Part shown: positions 34,082 through 45,455 of the stretch, piece by piece | How the letters are laid out: each line of letters starts with the position of its first letter | Numbering within the stretch: position 1 is the stretch's first letter | Source of the DNA: Prochlorococcus sp. AG-363-O06 | GTDB taxonomy: Bacteria; Cyanobacteriota; Cyanobacteriia; PCC-6307; Cyanobiaceae | DNA length: 64,000 bases | Assembly (NCBI GenBank): GCA_003280085.1 | Contig: QCFY01000007.1 | Span: forward strand, 1-64,000 | Direction: 5' to 3' | Translations under genes and position numbers: made by a program | The notes under the pieces: generated by a model | What the model saw: only the letters and a program-made list of their open reading frames with translations | Databases searched by the model: none | What the model was told of the DNA's origin: nothing

Positions 34082-36859
34082 ATGAGTTCAGAGATGAACG
34101 TTCCTACTTCTGCAAGTGATGTCAAGAATATTCTTGACCCCTCACAAATTTTCCCTTTCAAGTTGGATGACTTTCAGCTTGAAGCAATTGATGCGTTAAA
34201 CCAAGGCTATTCGGTCGTTGTTAGTGCTCCAACTGGCTCAGGGAAAACTCTGGTTGGTGAATATTCAATTTATCGTGCAATTGCTCATGGCCAAAAGGTT
34301 TTTTATACAACTCCGTTAAAAGCTCTTTCTAATCAAAAGTTGAGAGACTTTAGAGGGCAATTTGGTTTCGAGAATGTTGGTTTAATGACTGGTGATTTAA
34401 GTGTTAATAGAGATGCTTCGATAGTAGTAATGACTACGGAGATATTTAGAAATATGCTTTACGCGGAGTTTGATGATCGAGAGGATCCACTTGAGGGGGT
34501 TGAAACAGTTGTTCTTGATGAGTGTCACTATATGAATGATTCTCAGAGGGGGACTGTTTGGGAAGAATCAATTATCCATTGCCCTCCATCAGTTCAGTTA
34601 GTGGCACTTTCTGCAACAGTGGCAAATGCTGGGCAGTTAACTGATTGGATACAGCGTGTTCATGGACAAACGCAATTAGTTGTAAGTAATTTCCGGCCAG
34701 TACCTCTTCACTTTAGTTTTTGTAGTGCAAAGGGATTGCACCCTTTACTTAACTCAGAAGGAACTGGCTTGCATGCGAATTGCAAGGTCTGGAGAGCTCC
34801 AAAAAGTCATAAACGTAAGGGGAAATTGTCAAAACCACCCCAACCAGAGCCTCCACAAATCAGCTTTGTTGCTGCGCAAATGGCTAGTAGGAACATGTTG
34901 CCAGCTATTTATTTTATTTTTAGTCGACGTGGTTGTGACAAGGCTGTTAGGGATCTAGGCGTTCTCTGTTTAGTAACTTCTGAAGAGAAAGCTTTTATTA
35001 AGAAGCGCTTTCACTCGTTTAAAGAGTTAAATCCAGATGCAGTGCGCGATGGTATTCATGCAGATGCATTACTAAGAGGGATTGCTTCTCATCATGCGGG
35101 AGTTTTACCCGCCTGGAAGGAATTGATTGAGGAGTTGTTTCAACAGGGATTAGTAAAGATAGTTTTTGCGACTGAAACATTGGCAGCCGGTATAAATATG
35201 CCGGCAAGAAGCACAGTGATTTCGTCATTGTCGAAACGAACAGACCGAGGTCACAGACTATTAATGGGGAGTGAATTCCTTCAGATGGCTGGAAGGGCTG
35301 GTAGACGAGGTTTGGATTTAGAAGGCTTTGTCGTGACTGTTCAAAGTAGGTTTGAAGGAGTTCGTGAAGCTGGTCAATTAGCTATTAGTCCATCCGATCC
35401 ACTAGTCAGTCAATTCACACCTAGTTATGGGATGGTGTTGAATCTTTTGCAGAGATACGATCTTGAGAAGGCGAGAGAACTTGTAGAGCGTAGCTTTGGT
35501 AGGTATTTAGCCAGTCTTGATCTCGTTGAGGAGGAGGATTTAATTGAGCAATTAAGATTGCAATTAGAGCGATTGCAGGGTGTTGCTGGGGATGTTCCTT
35601 GGTCTGATTTTGAGGCATATGAGAAGCTGCGAAGTCGCCTAAGAGAAGAAAGGCGACTCTTGCGCATTTTGCAGCAACAGGCTGCTGAGACACTTGCTAA
35701 TGAGCTCACCATGGCTTTGAAGTTTGCAAGCATTGGGACCTTAGTAAGTCTTAAGGCGCCCCAACTTAGAGGTCGTATTAGCCCTGCAGTGCTTGTTCAG
35801 AAACTTGATGGTCCTGGACAATTCCCACTTTTATTGTGCTTGACAGATCAGAACATATGGGTCTTACTCCCTTGTCAGGCAGTTGTAAGTCTGCATGCTG
35901 AGTTGACTTGCTTAGAAATAAATGTTCAGAGGAAGCCTGACCTTAAAAGACCTGGTGAACTGCGACATGGGGATCAACAAAGTCATGAATTGGCTTTAGC
36001 TGTTGCAACTATTTCGAGTAAACATGATATGACTACTCCCCAATATGATCTTGCTGGAGAGGTGCTTGCCCAGGCAGAGTTGGTGAAAGGTTTAGAGGAA
36101 GAATTGACTCTTCAACCGGCACATTTATGGGGAGATCGCAAAAAATTAAAAAAACATCGTCGTCGGATGGAGGAATTGGAATTAGAAATCAAGGAGCGTC
36201 AGCAGTTGCTTCATAATCGTGCGAATCGTCATTGGGAAACATTTTTAGCTTTATTAGAGATATTGCAACATTTTGGTTGTCTTCAAGATCTTGAGCCCAC
36301 TGAAATTGGTAGAACAGTTGCTTCCTTAAGGGGAGATAATGAGTTATGGCTAGGTCTTGCATTGATGAGTGGCCATTTGGATGAATTGCATCCTTCCGAT
36401 CTGGCAGCAGTTTTTGAGGCTATTAGTACTGAAGTTAAGCGCCCTGATCTCTGGTGCGGGTATCCCATGCCTTCAAAGGCTGAGGAGGCTTTACATGACC
36501 TTTTAGGCATTCGGCGTGAGTTATTAAGAGCCCAGGAGCAACTACGGGTAGTCGTGCCCGCTTGGTGGGAGCCAGAACTAATGGGTTTAGTTAAGGCTTG
36601 GGCTTGTGGGAACCCTTGGAGTGATTTAATAGCAAATACATCATTGGATGAAGGTGATGTAGTACGCGTAATGCGCAGAACAATCGATTTGCTATCTCAA
36701 GTGCCTTATTGTGAGGCTGTTTCTGAGCAATTGAGAAGTCATGCTCGAATTGCTTTAAAAGCAATTAACCGATTTCCAGTATGTGAATCAGAGGACTTGT
36801 TCAAGGCTTTTGAACATGAGCAGAATGAATTGAACCCTGCTACTGAGAGGGCTAATTAA
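34082..36859 (+). CDS. Ski2/Mtr4-like superfamily II RNA helicase
   Basis: A 925-residue DExH helicase. Motif I is SAPTGSGKT (about 49), motif II DECH in VVLDECHYM, motif III SATVAN, and motif VI QMAGRAGRRG. The DSHCT-like C-terminal domain (about 760-900) is that of Ski2/Mtr4-type RNA helicases and plant ISE2 homologues, suggesting a role in RNA turnover or rRNA processing. A frame continues upstream to 34025, but this ATG (MSSEMNVPT) is more plausible. The gene is divergent from bioF. Confidence 0.9.
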   Translation: MSSEMNVPTSASDVKNILDPSQIFPFKLDDFQLEAIDALNQGYSVVVSAPTGSGKTLVGEYSIYRAIAHGQKVFYTTPLKALSNQKLRDFRGQFGFENVGLMTGDLSVNRDASIVVMTTEIFRNMLYAEFDDREDPLEGVETVVLDECHYMNDSQRGTVWEESIIHCPPSVQLVALSATVANAGQLTDWIQRVHGQTQLVVSNFRPVPLHFSFCSAKGLHPLLNSEGTGLHANCKVWRAPKSHKRKGKLSKPPQPEPPQISFVAAQMASRNMLPAIYFIFSRRGCDKAVRDLGVLCLVTSEEKAFIKKRFHSFKELNPDAVRDGIHADALLRGIASHHAGVLPAWKELIEELFQQGLVKIVFATETLAAGINMPARSTVISSLSKRTDRGHRLLMGSEFLQMAGRAGRRGLDLEGFVVTVQSRFEGVREAGQLAISPSDPLVSQFTPSYGMVLNLLQRYDLEKARELVERSFGRYLASLDLVEEEDLIEQLRLQLERLQGVAGDVPWSDFEAYEKLRSRLREERRLLRILQQQAAETLANELTMALKFASIGTLVSLKAPQLRGRISPAVLVQKLDGPGQFPLLLCLTDQNIWVLLPCQAVVSLHAELTCLEINVQRKPDLKRPGELRHGDQQSHELALAVATISSKHDMTTPQYDLAGEVLAQAELVKGLEEELTLQPAHLWGDRKKLKKHRRRMEELELEIKERQQLLHNRANRHWETFLALLEILQHFGCLQDLEPTEIGRTVASLRGDNELWLGLALMSGHLDELHPSDLAAVFEAISTEVKRPDLWCGYPMPSKAEEALHDLLGIRRELLRAQEQLRVVVPAWWEPELMGLVKAWACGNPWSDLIANTSLDEGDVVRVMRRTIDLLSQVPYCEAVSEQLRSHARIALKAINRFPVCESEDLFKAFEHEQNELNPATERAN

Positions 36860-36875
36860 CCTTTGAGGTGTCTGT

Positions 36876-38261
36876 TTAAACCATTTTTTCTGGTCGAATA
36901 AGTTTATTGAATTCGTGCTCACTTAAGTAATTAAGTTTGTTGGCGGCTTCCTTTAGACTAATTCCTTCTTTATGAGCCAACTTGGCAATTTCACTTGCTT
37001 TTTCATATCCGATTTTAGGAGTTAACGCTGTTGCCAACATTAATGATTGATTAAGGTCGGTTTTAATCTTTTCTCTATTAGGTTCAATCCCGTCAACCAT
37101 GGCTATTCGGCAACTTCTGCATGCATCATGTAGCAATTCAAGAGAGTGAATAACATTGAATCCAATTAGTGGTTTGTAGGCATTCATTTGGAGGTGCCCT
37201 CCACTGCCCGCTAATCCAACAGCAACGTCTAGTCCTATAACTTGTGAACAAACCATTGCCATTGCTTCACATTGAGTTGGATTGACTTTCCCAGGCATGA
37301 TTGAACTTCCTGGTTCATTCGCTGGAAGTATTAGTTCGGCCAAGCCAGCTCTTGGCCCACATGATAAGAGACGTATATCATTAACAATTTTCAAAAGAGT
37401 TATGGCTAATAGCCTCAACTGAGACATTACATTGACTAGGCCATCGTGGCTGGCCATAATGGCGAACTTGTTCGGTGCTGACCTGAACGGCATATTTGTT
37501 AGACGAGCTAGTTCGTCTGCAGTCTGTTCACCAAAACCAGATGGAGCGTTGATCCCTGTGCCTACAGCTGTGCCTCCAAGTGGGAGTTGGTATAACTCAG
37601 CAAGGGATATCTCTAGTCGTGTATATGCTGATTTAAGTTGATCTCTCCAAGCAGAGACTTCTTGCCCAAGTGTTAGAGGTACTGCATCTTGAAGATGTGT
37701 CCGACCTATTTTGATAATTTGATTCCAGTTATTACTTTTCTTGTCAAATGCTTTGATAAGCCTTCCTACTTCTGGAAGAAGCCTTTTCGTAATGCCTTCA
37801 GCGACTGCAATTTGAATAGCGCTAGGAAAGGTGTCATTAGTAGATTGGGATCTGTTGACATGATCATTTGGGTGTAAAGGCTGATAACTCCCTAATGGTT
37901 GATTGGTTGCTTCTGACGCAAGATTGCTTATTACTTCATTCAGATTCATATTGGTTTGGGTGCCACTACCGGTTTGCCAGACTTTTAATGGGAATTGATT
38001 GTCATGCTTCCCTTCGACAATTTCAGAAACAGCATTGATAATCAAATCTCGCTGCTGGTCATTAATGATTTTTTGTCTTGCATTTACTATTGCAGCAACT
38101 TGTTTGATCTTGGCTAGTGCGTAAATTAGGTCAAGAGGCATGCGATCTTGACTAATAGAGAAGTTTTTAATTGACCGTTGAGTTTGTGCTCCCCACAATG
38201 CCTTCGCAGGCACTTCGATTTCGCCAATGGTGTCTTTTTCTATGCGTATCTGCTCAGACAT
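36876..38261 (-). CDS. fumC: Fumarate hydratase, class II
   Basis: Interconverts fumarate and malate. 461 residues, iron-independent type. Signature GSSIMPGKVNPTQCEAM at about 319-335; catalytic His in GRTHLQDAVPL (about 188); GSGTQTNMNLNEV near 100. It is convergent with the helicase. fumC and purB, both fumarate-related superfamily members, are neighbours here. A 147-base gap upstream (38262-38408) may contain its promoter; the closest -10-like element on the minus strand is TATATC near 38300. Confidence 0.96.
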   Translation of the reverse strand: MSEQIRIEKDTIGEIEVPAKALWGAQTQRSIKNFSISQDRMPLDLIYALAKIKQVAAIVNARQKIINDQQRDLIINAVSEIVEGKHDNQFPLKVWQTGSGTQTNMNLNEVISNLASEATNQPLGSYQPLHPNDHVNRSQSTNDTFPSAIQIAVAEGITKRLLPEVGRLIKAFDKKSNNWNQIIKIGRTHLQDAVPLTLGQEVSAWRDQLKSAYTRLEISLAELYQLPLGGTAVGTGINAPSGFGEQTADELARLTNMPFRSAPNKFAIMASHDGLVNVMSQLRLLAITLLKIVNDIRLLSCGPRAGLAELILPANEPGSSIMPGKVNPTQCEAMAMVCSQVIGLDVAVGLAGSGGHLQMNAYKPLIGFNVIHSLELLHDACRSCRIAMVDGIEPNREKIKTDLNQSLMLATALTPKIGYEKASEIAKLAHKEGISLKEAANKLNYLSEHEFNKLIRPEKMV

Positions 38262-38408
38262 TTATTTGCTTGCAAGGTTTAGATGGGTCATTGGTATTAA
38301 AGATATAGTAAAAATTAGAAGGGTTGAGAATTACTTATATAAAAGCGCATCGATAAATGCTTCATATTAATGAAAATTGATTTATTGCACACCCTGAGCA
38401 CATTGATC

Positions 38409-39704
38409 TTAGAGATCCAGACGTTGCCAAATTACATTTAAATTTGATTGATGTATCTCTGTAGTAAAGCAACTCTCGAGTTGCTCTTCAGTTAAATGAT
38501 CTAGTACCTCTGAGTCTGAAAGAAGGTTCCTTCGAAAGTTTCCACCTTCTTCGTTCCAAGCAGCATGAGCATTCTTTTGCACAATTTTGTAGGCGTTCTC
38601 TCTGAGCATTCCATTTTTGACGAGAGCAAGTAAGACTCGTTGGCTAAAGACAACTCCTCCATAAAGGTTCATATTGCGAATCATATTTTTGGGATATATG
38701 CCAAGCCCATTAATTACTTCTGTCATCTCTCTAAGCATGAAGTGAAGTGTGATAGAAACATCAGGCAACATCATTCGCTCATTTGAGCTATGACTAATGT
38801 CTCTTTCATGCCATAAAGAAACATTTTCTAGAGCGGCTATTACATAGCTTCGCAAAACTCTCGCTAACCCACTGATCCTTTCACTTCTGATTGGGTTTCG
38901 CTTATGGGGCATTGCAGAACTACCTTTTTGACCTTTGGCAAAACTTTCTTCGACCTCTAATACATCTGTCCGTTGCAGGTTCCTTATTTCTGTAGCGAAT
39001 CTATCTAGCGAAGCTCCAATGAGAGCAAGGGTTTGAACGTAATCAGCATGCCTGTCCCTAGAGATGACCTGAGTACTTGCAGTATCCGGTATTAGGCCTA
39101 ATTCCTTACATGCAAGTGCTTCGACTTCTGGATCTGTATTTGCATAGGTCCCCATTGCCCCACTGATTTGGCCTATGGATATATCTTTTTCAAGACGTTC
39201 AAGTCGCTGGCTATTTCTAATTATTTCAGCTAACCAGCCTGCTAATTTGAAGCCAAAAGTTATTGGTTCTCCATGGATTGCATGAGAGCGTCCAATCATG
39301 ACAGTATTTTTATGTATTTTTGCGAGTGAGCGGATGGACTTTTCTAATAGCTTGATTTCTTTAAGGAGAAGGCCGGTCGAGGCTTTTAACTGAAGAGCTA
39401 AGCCAGTATCTAAAACATCACTACTCGTCATGCCCACATGAATGAAACGGCCGGAATCTCCTACGTACTCATTCACATTTGTAAGGAATGCGATAACGTC
39501 ATGTCGAACTTCTGCTTCTATTTGGAGGATTCGTTCTGAATCAAAAGCTGCTTTTTGACGAATCTCTTGCATTGCCTCTTTAGGGATTCGTCCTAGCTTG
39601 TAATTTGCTTCACAGGCGGCAACTTCGACATCTAACCAGCTTTGATATTTAGCTTGGTCGGTCCAGATTTTGCCCATTTCAGGCAGGGTGTAGCGTTTAA
39701 TCAA
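38409..39704 (-). CDS. purB: Adenylosuccinate lyase
   Basis: Acts twice in purine synthesis: cleaving SAICAR and adenylosuccinate to release fumarate. 431 residues of the aspartase/fumarase superfamily. The flexible signature loop GSSAMPHKRNPIRSE is at about 262. Catalytic His residues lie in GMTSSDVLDT context and GRSHAIHGEP (about 140). It shares its direction with fumC, whose substrate is the fumarate it makes. ATG start. Confidence 0.97.
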   Translation of the reverse strand: MIKRYTLPEMGKIWTDQAKYQSWLDVEVAACEANYKLGRIPKEAMQEIRQKAAFDSERILQIEAEVRHDVIAFLTNVNEYVGDSGRFIHVGMTSSDVLDTGLALQLKASTGLLLKEIKLLEKSIRSLAKIHKNTVMIGRSHAIHGEPITFGFKLAGWLAEIIRNSQRLERLEKDISIGQISGAMGTYANTDPEVEALACKELGLIPDTASTQVISRDRHADYVQTLALIGASLDRFATEIRNLQRTDVLEVEESFAKGQKGSSAMPHKRNPIRSERISGLARVLRSYVIAALENVSLWHERDISHSSNERMMLPDVSITLHFMLREMTEVINGLGIYPKNMIRNMNLYGGVVFSQRVLLALVKNGMLRENAYKIVQKNAHAAWNEEGGNFRRNLLSDSEVLDHLTEEQLESCFTTEIHQSNLNVIWQRLDL

Positions 39705-39751
39705 AGGGTTCTTGTTTGGTTCATAACAACATAGAACTTAGTTCCTTATGT

Positions 39752-40066
39752 TCATGCTGAATGCAGACGTTTGTGCTCAACCTCCCAGTGCACATGTTTC
39801 CCCCAAGCTTGTTGGCGTACCCAACAGCGTCCTCCTTTGCAATTAATAACCTGAAATGGAGGCAAGTCATTGGGCTGATTCTCTAGTTTGGCAAAGCTGC
39901 CAGGTGGGAGTAAAGCAAGTACATTGCCTTGCTCAATTATTGGCACCAAGTGAAGGTGCCTTTCTCTGACTTGACCCATTGGGCTGGTTGGGTTTGATTG
40001 TTTCTTAGACACTTCCTTTTGGCCTAATTGTCTTGATCTTCTCGGGAGATTTGGCTGAATGGGCAA
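39752..40066 (-). CDS. Conserved hypothetical protein
   Basis: A 104-residue protein with a Pro/Gln/Ser/Arg-rich first third and a conserved-looking second half: RERHLHLVPIIEQGNVLALLPPGSF and CKGGRCWVRQQAWGKHVHWEVE. The second part has one Cys pair-like CKGGRC and several His and Trp. I do not recognise the family. The gene is divergent from the TlyA-type methyltransferase by 44 bases. Confidence 0.7.
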   Translation of the reverse strand: MPIQPNLPRRSRQLGQKEVSKKQSNPTSPMGQVRERHLHLVPIIEQGNVLALLPPGSFAKLENQPNDLPPFQVINCKGGRCWVRQQAWGKHVHWEVEHKRLHSA

Positions 40067-40110
40067 GTTCAGTGGTTTTTGTTCCGTTTCTTACGTGTTT
40101 TTATGACGAA

Positions 40111-41258
<1,148 letters not shown>

Positions 41259-41303
41259 TCATAGATTAAGGCTAAATAAATTAAAAAATTTCTGCTTGAT
41301 TCC

Positions 41304-41540
41304 TTAATTTGTTGCAATTGAAAGTGCTGGTAAGAAATTTAGAGCTAGACCGGCTGCTTTTGCATCTTCATAGAGAGCATCAGCATCTTGCTTGGGCAGT
41401 TTTACTAAATCATCAGCTAAGGCTTCCCATTCTTCATTCTCAAAATGAGTTTGCAGCCAAAGCATGCCATGAATTGATCTTGGGCTTATACCTATGGCTT
41501 CATCTGAAGCCATTAGCAAGATGTCCATTGAAGCCATCAA
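41304..41540 (-). CDS. Conserved hypothetical protein
   Basis: A 78-residue, acidic, Ala/Leu/Asp-rich protein (for example MDILLMASDEAIG, SIHGMLWLQTHFENEEWEALADDLVKL broken up by Pro). It appears helical and soluble. It is likely a conserved picocyanobacterial protein of unknown function. The start may be ATG at 41540, 41537 or 41528. It lies upstream of glnB, same strand, with 57 bases between them, so may share a transcript. Confidence 0.7.
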   Translation of the reverse strand: MMASMDILLMASDEAIGISPRSIHGMLWLQTHFENEEWEALADDLVKLPKQDADALYEDAKAAGLALNFLPALSIATN

Positions 41541-41703
41541 ATCTCACCCTATTACGCGGTAAAAAGTGCTGTTTGGTTGTGACTGTTGTTACCAATTTGG
41601 TTATTGCCTCAAATCCCGTCATTTTTTTGTAAACGTGGATAAAACGATTCCTTTGGATTAGCTTTTCATTTGTAACTGCTTGATTTTTGGATAGAAGCAA
41701 GCC

Positions 41704-42093
41704 ATGACTGAAGTCTCTCTTTATGGAGAAACTGCAATTGAGGAAGCAAAATTGATTTGCTTTGACAATCCCAAGCCTGAGAGGCCTTATGAAATTTCTA
41801 TTGAGTTGCCTGAATTTACTTGCAGATGTCCGTTCTCTGGATACCCTGACTTTGCAGTTTTGCGTTTGATTTACCAGCCAGATCTAAAAGTTCTAGAATT
41901 AAAAGCCTTAAAGCTTTATATAAATGGCTATAGAGATAAAAAGATTTCTCATGAGGCAGTATCAAATAAGATTTTAGACGATTTAATCTCAGCTTCTAAA
42001 CCTATCTGGATACAATTAGAGTCAGACTTTAATCCTAGGGGTAATATTCATACTGTAATAAGAATCTCATCTGGCAAAAGAAAGGATTGTTAG
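41704..42093 (+). CDS. queF: NADPH-dependent 7-cyano-7-deazaguanine reductase QueF
   Basis: Reduces preQ0 to preQ1 in queuosine tRNA modification. The 129-residue protein is the short (unimodular) type. The catalytic Cys is in [14 protein letters not shown] (about 39-52), and [14 protein letters not shown] contains the NADPH-binding motif with Glu and Lys. ATG start; no clear ribosome binding site. Other queuosine genes are not in this window. Confidence 0.95.
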   Translation: MTEVSLYGETAIEEAKLICFDNPKPERPYEISIELPEFTCRCPFSGYPDFAVLRLIYQPDLKVLELKALKLYINGYRDKKISHEAVSNKILDDLISASKPIWIQLESDFNPRGNIHTVIRISSGKRKDC

Positions 42094-42103
42094 TCCTAAT
42101 GAA

Positions 42104-43384
42104 TTATGCACTTTGCATTAGATTGGGCAACTCACTTGAGAAGCCAGATAGGTTCCTATTGCATAGTCCACCATAGTAAATAGCACTTTTATTTTTATCA
42201 ATAATGGCCCAAATTTGTTTGGTAGATATTATACTTAGCCCACTGCCAATTAAAGTTATAGTAAACGCTGTATATACAATAGGTACCCCAGGATCTTGTT
42301 TTATTAACAAACCGCTAGCCGCAAGGACCTCTTTTACAGAAAGGGGAATACCTTTTATTTCTTTTCCTTCACCACCTGGCCTTAGACTTGCAAGGAAAGT
42401 TCCTTTCTCGTTGTATATGTTGACAGGACCTTCTTCATTGGAAACTGTTATTAAGACAGATTCTTCTCCATTTAGATCTGTTGGTAAGACTAGTCCCCAG
42501 ATTTGATCGCCAAGTTGAGGTAGACTGCTTAGTGGTAATTGTAATTTTGGGCTTTTCCCGATCTGTAGCGTTATAGAAGCTAGTTCCCAATCAGCTTGGT
42601 AAATAGTTATTCCGTTATACCTTAGAGGGTGATTCACACTTATCTCTTCAATTCTTGAATTGTTAATAGATTTTTCTTGCAATTCAATTTTTGACCGGAA
42701 TTGTTCTGGTCTTCCTGAAGGGTCTCTCTCGATTTCAAAACTTTTTAAATTAAGCATTAATGTTTCGGTCCCTTTTTGATCATTTAATGACAATGAACTC
42801 CCAGGTAATAAGAACCGCTCTACTTTTTGACCTTCAAAGTTACCCCATACAGCACCAACCATTAAAAGTACTAAACCTATATGTATAAGAGGAGGCCCTG
42901 TCCTTCCTAAGATACCTTTTCTTGCTGCCAGCCTGTTATTATTGGTTTTAACTTCCCATCCTTTTCTTTCTAAATGAATGGCAAGATTATCTATTTGAAG
43001 TTCTCTATTCTTTAAATCTATTTTTTCGGCAATAGATAATTTTCTTAGTTGACTGGGCTCTTTATAATCAATCCAAACTAATGCTGCTTTTAACGAAGGC
43101 CATTGTCTTCTCCAGCTACAAATTATTAGTGCTAAGGCTAGCCAAGTTAGTAGAAATAAGAACCAACTACTTTCATAAACATGATCAAATTGAAGAAAGA
43201 GTATCCTGCTGCCATTTAAAAGCCCTAACCAAGGTTTTTCATCAAAAAGTTCAAGATACTTTTCTGGAGATTCATTTTGAGGTAGTCCAGTTCCAATTGC
43301 GCTTGAAATCGCAATGATGAGAAGCAGAACTATTGCAACTTTTAAACTTGATAGCCAAAGAATTAGGCGTTTAAAAATTGCCAT
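42104..43384 (-). CDS. ccs1: Cytochrome c biogenesis protein Ccs1/ResB
   Basis: A 426-residue thylakoid or cytoplasmic membrane protein of System II cytochrome c maturation, delivering haem to apocytochromes with CcsA. N-terminal helices lie at about 10-30, 60-85 and 160-180, a large lumenal domain at about 185-370, and a final helix at about 375-395. GLPQNESPEKYLELF and the conserved His in GPPLIHIGLVLLMVGAVWG match ResB/Ccs1. It starts 4 bases after the ccdA stop. Confidence 0.93.
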   Translation of the reverse strand: MAIFKRLILWLSSLKVAIVLLLIIAISSAIGTGLPQNESPEKYLELFDEKPWLGLLNGSRILFLQFDHVYESSWFLFLLTWLALALIICSWRRQWPSLKAALVWIDYKEPSQLRKLSIAEKIDLKNRELQIDNLAIHLERKGWEVKTNNNRLAARKGILGRTGPPLIHIGLVLLMVGAVWGNFEGQKVERFLLPGSSLSLNDQKGTETLMLNLKSFEIERDPSGRPEQFRSKIELQEKSINNSRIEEISVNHPLRYNGITIYQADWELASITLQIGKSPKLQLPLSSLPQLGDQIWGLVLPTDLNGEESVLITVSNEEGPVNIYNEKGTFLASLRPGGEGKEIKGIPLSVKEVLAASGLLIKQDPGVPIVYTAFTITLIGSGLSIISTKQIWAIIDKNKSAIYYGGLCNRNLSGFSSELPNLMQSA

Positions 43385-43388
43385 TTTG

Positions 43389-44057
43389 CTAAGTAATTCT
43401 TGATAGAAGGCTTAGTAAGCCAATCGTTAGAAGGATAGAACCACTTAAAGGTGGGATCCATTTGCTGAATTGCCTAAGGCCTAGAAAACTTGGAATTGTT
43501 GCAGCAGCAGTTCCAGCAATAAACAAAGGTATGACTTGGCCTAGCCCAAAACATCCTAGAAATAAAATTCCAAGGAAAGGGTTTCCACTTTGAGAAATCC
43601 AAGCTAATAGGACAGCTAATACTGGCGTGCTACATGGGGATGCGGCTAATCCAAATGCAAATCCTGCTGTCGTAGGAGCGAGGGGCTCAGGGACTTTGCT
43701 GCTCCAAAAATTAGGGTTTGGCCCAGATGGCAATGGGATTTTAAGAAGTCCTATCAGATTAAGTCCCATCAATATTGCAATAATTGCAACTATTGTTGAG
43801 ACGATCTCTGGTAATTGACCATATATTTTCCCAACCAAACCACTTAAGCTTCCTAGAAAAATAAGTGCGAGAACAATGCCGCTGCAGAAATAAATGCTTC
43901 TTTGAAGAGGACTTTGTTGATGTTTGAAACCAGCCAAATATGCAACTGTGACAGGCAGTAGAGATAAAGCACATGGCCCCAAGCTTGTTAGTAATCCAGC
44001 AGCAAATATGATCGTTATTGTTAGAGGACCAGGCTGGCTTAGACCTAGGCTGAGCAA
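43389..44057 (-). CDS. ccdA: CcdA thiol:disulfide transporter
   Basis: A 222-residue membrane protein with six helices that moves reducing power across the membrane to keep apocytochrome CXXCH cysteines reduced. The two conserved redox Cys are in LGPCALSLLPVT (helix 1) and ASPCSTPVLAVLL (helix 4), both followed by Pro or preceded by Gly/Ser-Pro as usual. It is directly upstream of ccs1, so the two form the System II unit. Confidence 0.94.
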   Translation of the reverse strand: MLSLGLSQPGPLTITIIFAAGLLTSLGPCALSLLPVTVAYLAGFKHQQSPLQRSIYFCSGIVLALIFLGSLSGLVGKIYGQLPEIVSTIVAIIAILMGLNLIGLLKIPLPSGPNPNFWSSKVPEPLAPTTAGFAFGLAASPCSTPVLAVLLAWISQSGNPFLGILFLGCFGLGQVIPLFIAGTAAATIPSFLGLRQFSKWIPPLSGSILLTIGLLSLLSRIT

Positions 44058-44153
44058 TCTTTCACTGTTCTGTGCAAGATCAGATATAGCTAGATTGAGG
44101 AAAGAAATTTGTTTTGCCGGCTTACCGGAAACGTGCAGTTTTGATAACCATAT

Positions 44154-45455
44154 CTAGTATTTTCTTTTGCGGAGCTCAAGTCCACCTATTAACCCTGTCG
44201 ATTCTAATGAACAACGAATTAATAATCCTGAAATAAGAAGACTAGCTAGTAGTGAATTTCCACCATAACTTACTAAAGGTAAGGGTAATCCGGTTGTAGG
44301 CATTACCCCAGAGGCAACAGCAATATTCATAATTGCCTGCCCAACTAAAATAGTGCTACAACCAATTGCAATTAATTTTGCTTGTTTGCTTTGACAGCGA
44401 ATAGCTACTCTTAACCCTAGAAATGAGAACAATATGAGAAATAAAAGAAGCATTAGAGATCCCGCAAAACCAAACTCCTCTGCAAAAACAGCATAAATAA
44501 AATCTGTGCTTTGAATGGGTAGATATTGAAGTTTTTGAGTTGACAGACCAAATCCTTCCCCTAGCCAACCTCCTGAGCCAATTGCTAGCAAGCTTTGAAC
44601 TAACTGATAGCCACTCCCTTGTGGGTCATCCCATGGATTCAAAAAGGAAATAACTCTGAGTCTCTGATATTCATTTAAAAGAATACTGGTTGATCCTAAA
44701 CTTATACCTGCGATTGCTGTGCCTATTAATGATCTATATCTAAGCCCTGCTGCAAGGGCTATTAGCCAAAGGAGAATACCTATTAATGCAGCTGTGCTTA
44801 GATTTGGTTGTTTTAAGATTAATAATAGAAGTGATGAAAAAATTATAAGCCAAAAAAACTTTTGATCGTTATTAATTTTTTTCCAGTGGGAAAAAAGATT
44901 TGATGCCTGAAGAACAATAAATGGTTTAATCAACTCAGAAGGCTGAATTTGTAATGGACCAATGATTAGCCATCTACTTGCACCATTGAGTGTGCTTCCT
45001 GCAATTATAGTGGCCCCAATTAATATACAACCTATAAATACTCCTGCTCCAGCAAACTTTAACCACTTTCTAATATTAGTAGAAATTGCAAGGTATAAGA
45101 GACTCCAGCTTGCAAGAAGCCAGATCATTTGTCGCTTGATGTAATAAGCCCCATCTCCCATTTCACGACTAGCTACCCACCAGCTAGATGAGCCAAGTAT
45201 GAATAAGCCACAAATACTCCAAAAACCTATCAAGGCTAGTAAAAGTCTTGCTTCCGCAGGCCATAGTTCCCAAGGGATTGGTAAGAATTTATGCCAGAAA
45301 TTCTGATTGTATTGACGCGGCCTTGCGGCAAACTTATTGGCTTGCCCATCCTTTATTCGGCAATCATTAGGCCTTATTAGGCTGGAGCTATCCAAAAGGG
45401 TTGTGGTGCCATAAATTTCCTTACCTATTGAGCCGCTTAATTGCCATTTTGCCAA
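44154..45455 (-). CDS. ftsW: FtsW/RodA/SpoVE-family cell-division membrane protein
   Basis: A 433-residue SEDS protein with about ten membrane helices. FtsW polymerises septal peptidoglycan with a partner PBP. It contains the family's GAxRW...PLQIQPSELIK stretch (GASRWLIIGPLQIQPSELIKPF), AVFAEEFGFAG, and GLPLPLVSYGGNSLL. The first about 60 residues are polar and poorly conserved, so the true start may lie further in. It is upstream of ccdA by 96 bases, same strand. Confidence 0.92.
   Translation of the reverse strand: MAKWQLSGSIGKEIYGTTTLLDSSSLIRPNDCRIKDGQANKFAARPRQYNQNFWHKFLPIPWELWPAEARLLLALIGFWSICGLFILGSSSWWVASREMGDGAYYIKRQMIWLLASWSLLYLAISTNIRKWLKFAGAGVFIGCILIGATIIAGSTLNGASRWLIIGPLQIQPSELIKPFIVLQASNLFSHWKKINNDQKFFWLIIFSSLLLLILKQPNLSTAALIGILLWLIALAAGLRYRSLIGTAIAGISLGSTSILLNEYQRLRVISFLNPWDDPQGSGYQLVQSLLAIGSGGWLGEGFGLSTQKLQYLPIQSTDFIYAVFAEEFGFAGSLMLLLFLILFSFLGLRVAIRCQSKQAKLIAIGCSTILVGQAIMNIAVASGVMPTTGLPLPLVSYGGNSLLASLLISGLLIRCSLESTGLIGGLELRKRKY

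Noticed and set aside
41500-41700. Minus-strand frame of 66 codons upstream of the 78-residue gene
   Set aside because: It overlaps that gene in another frame and has no coherent protein character.
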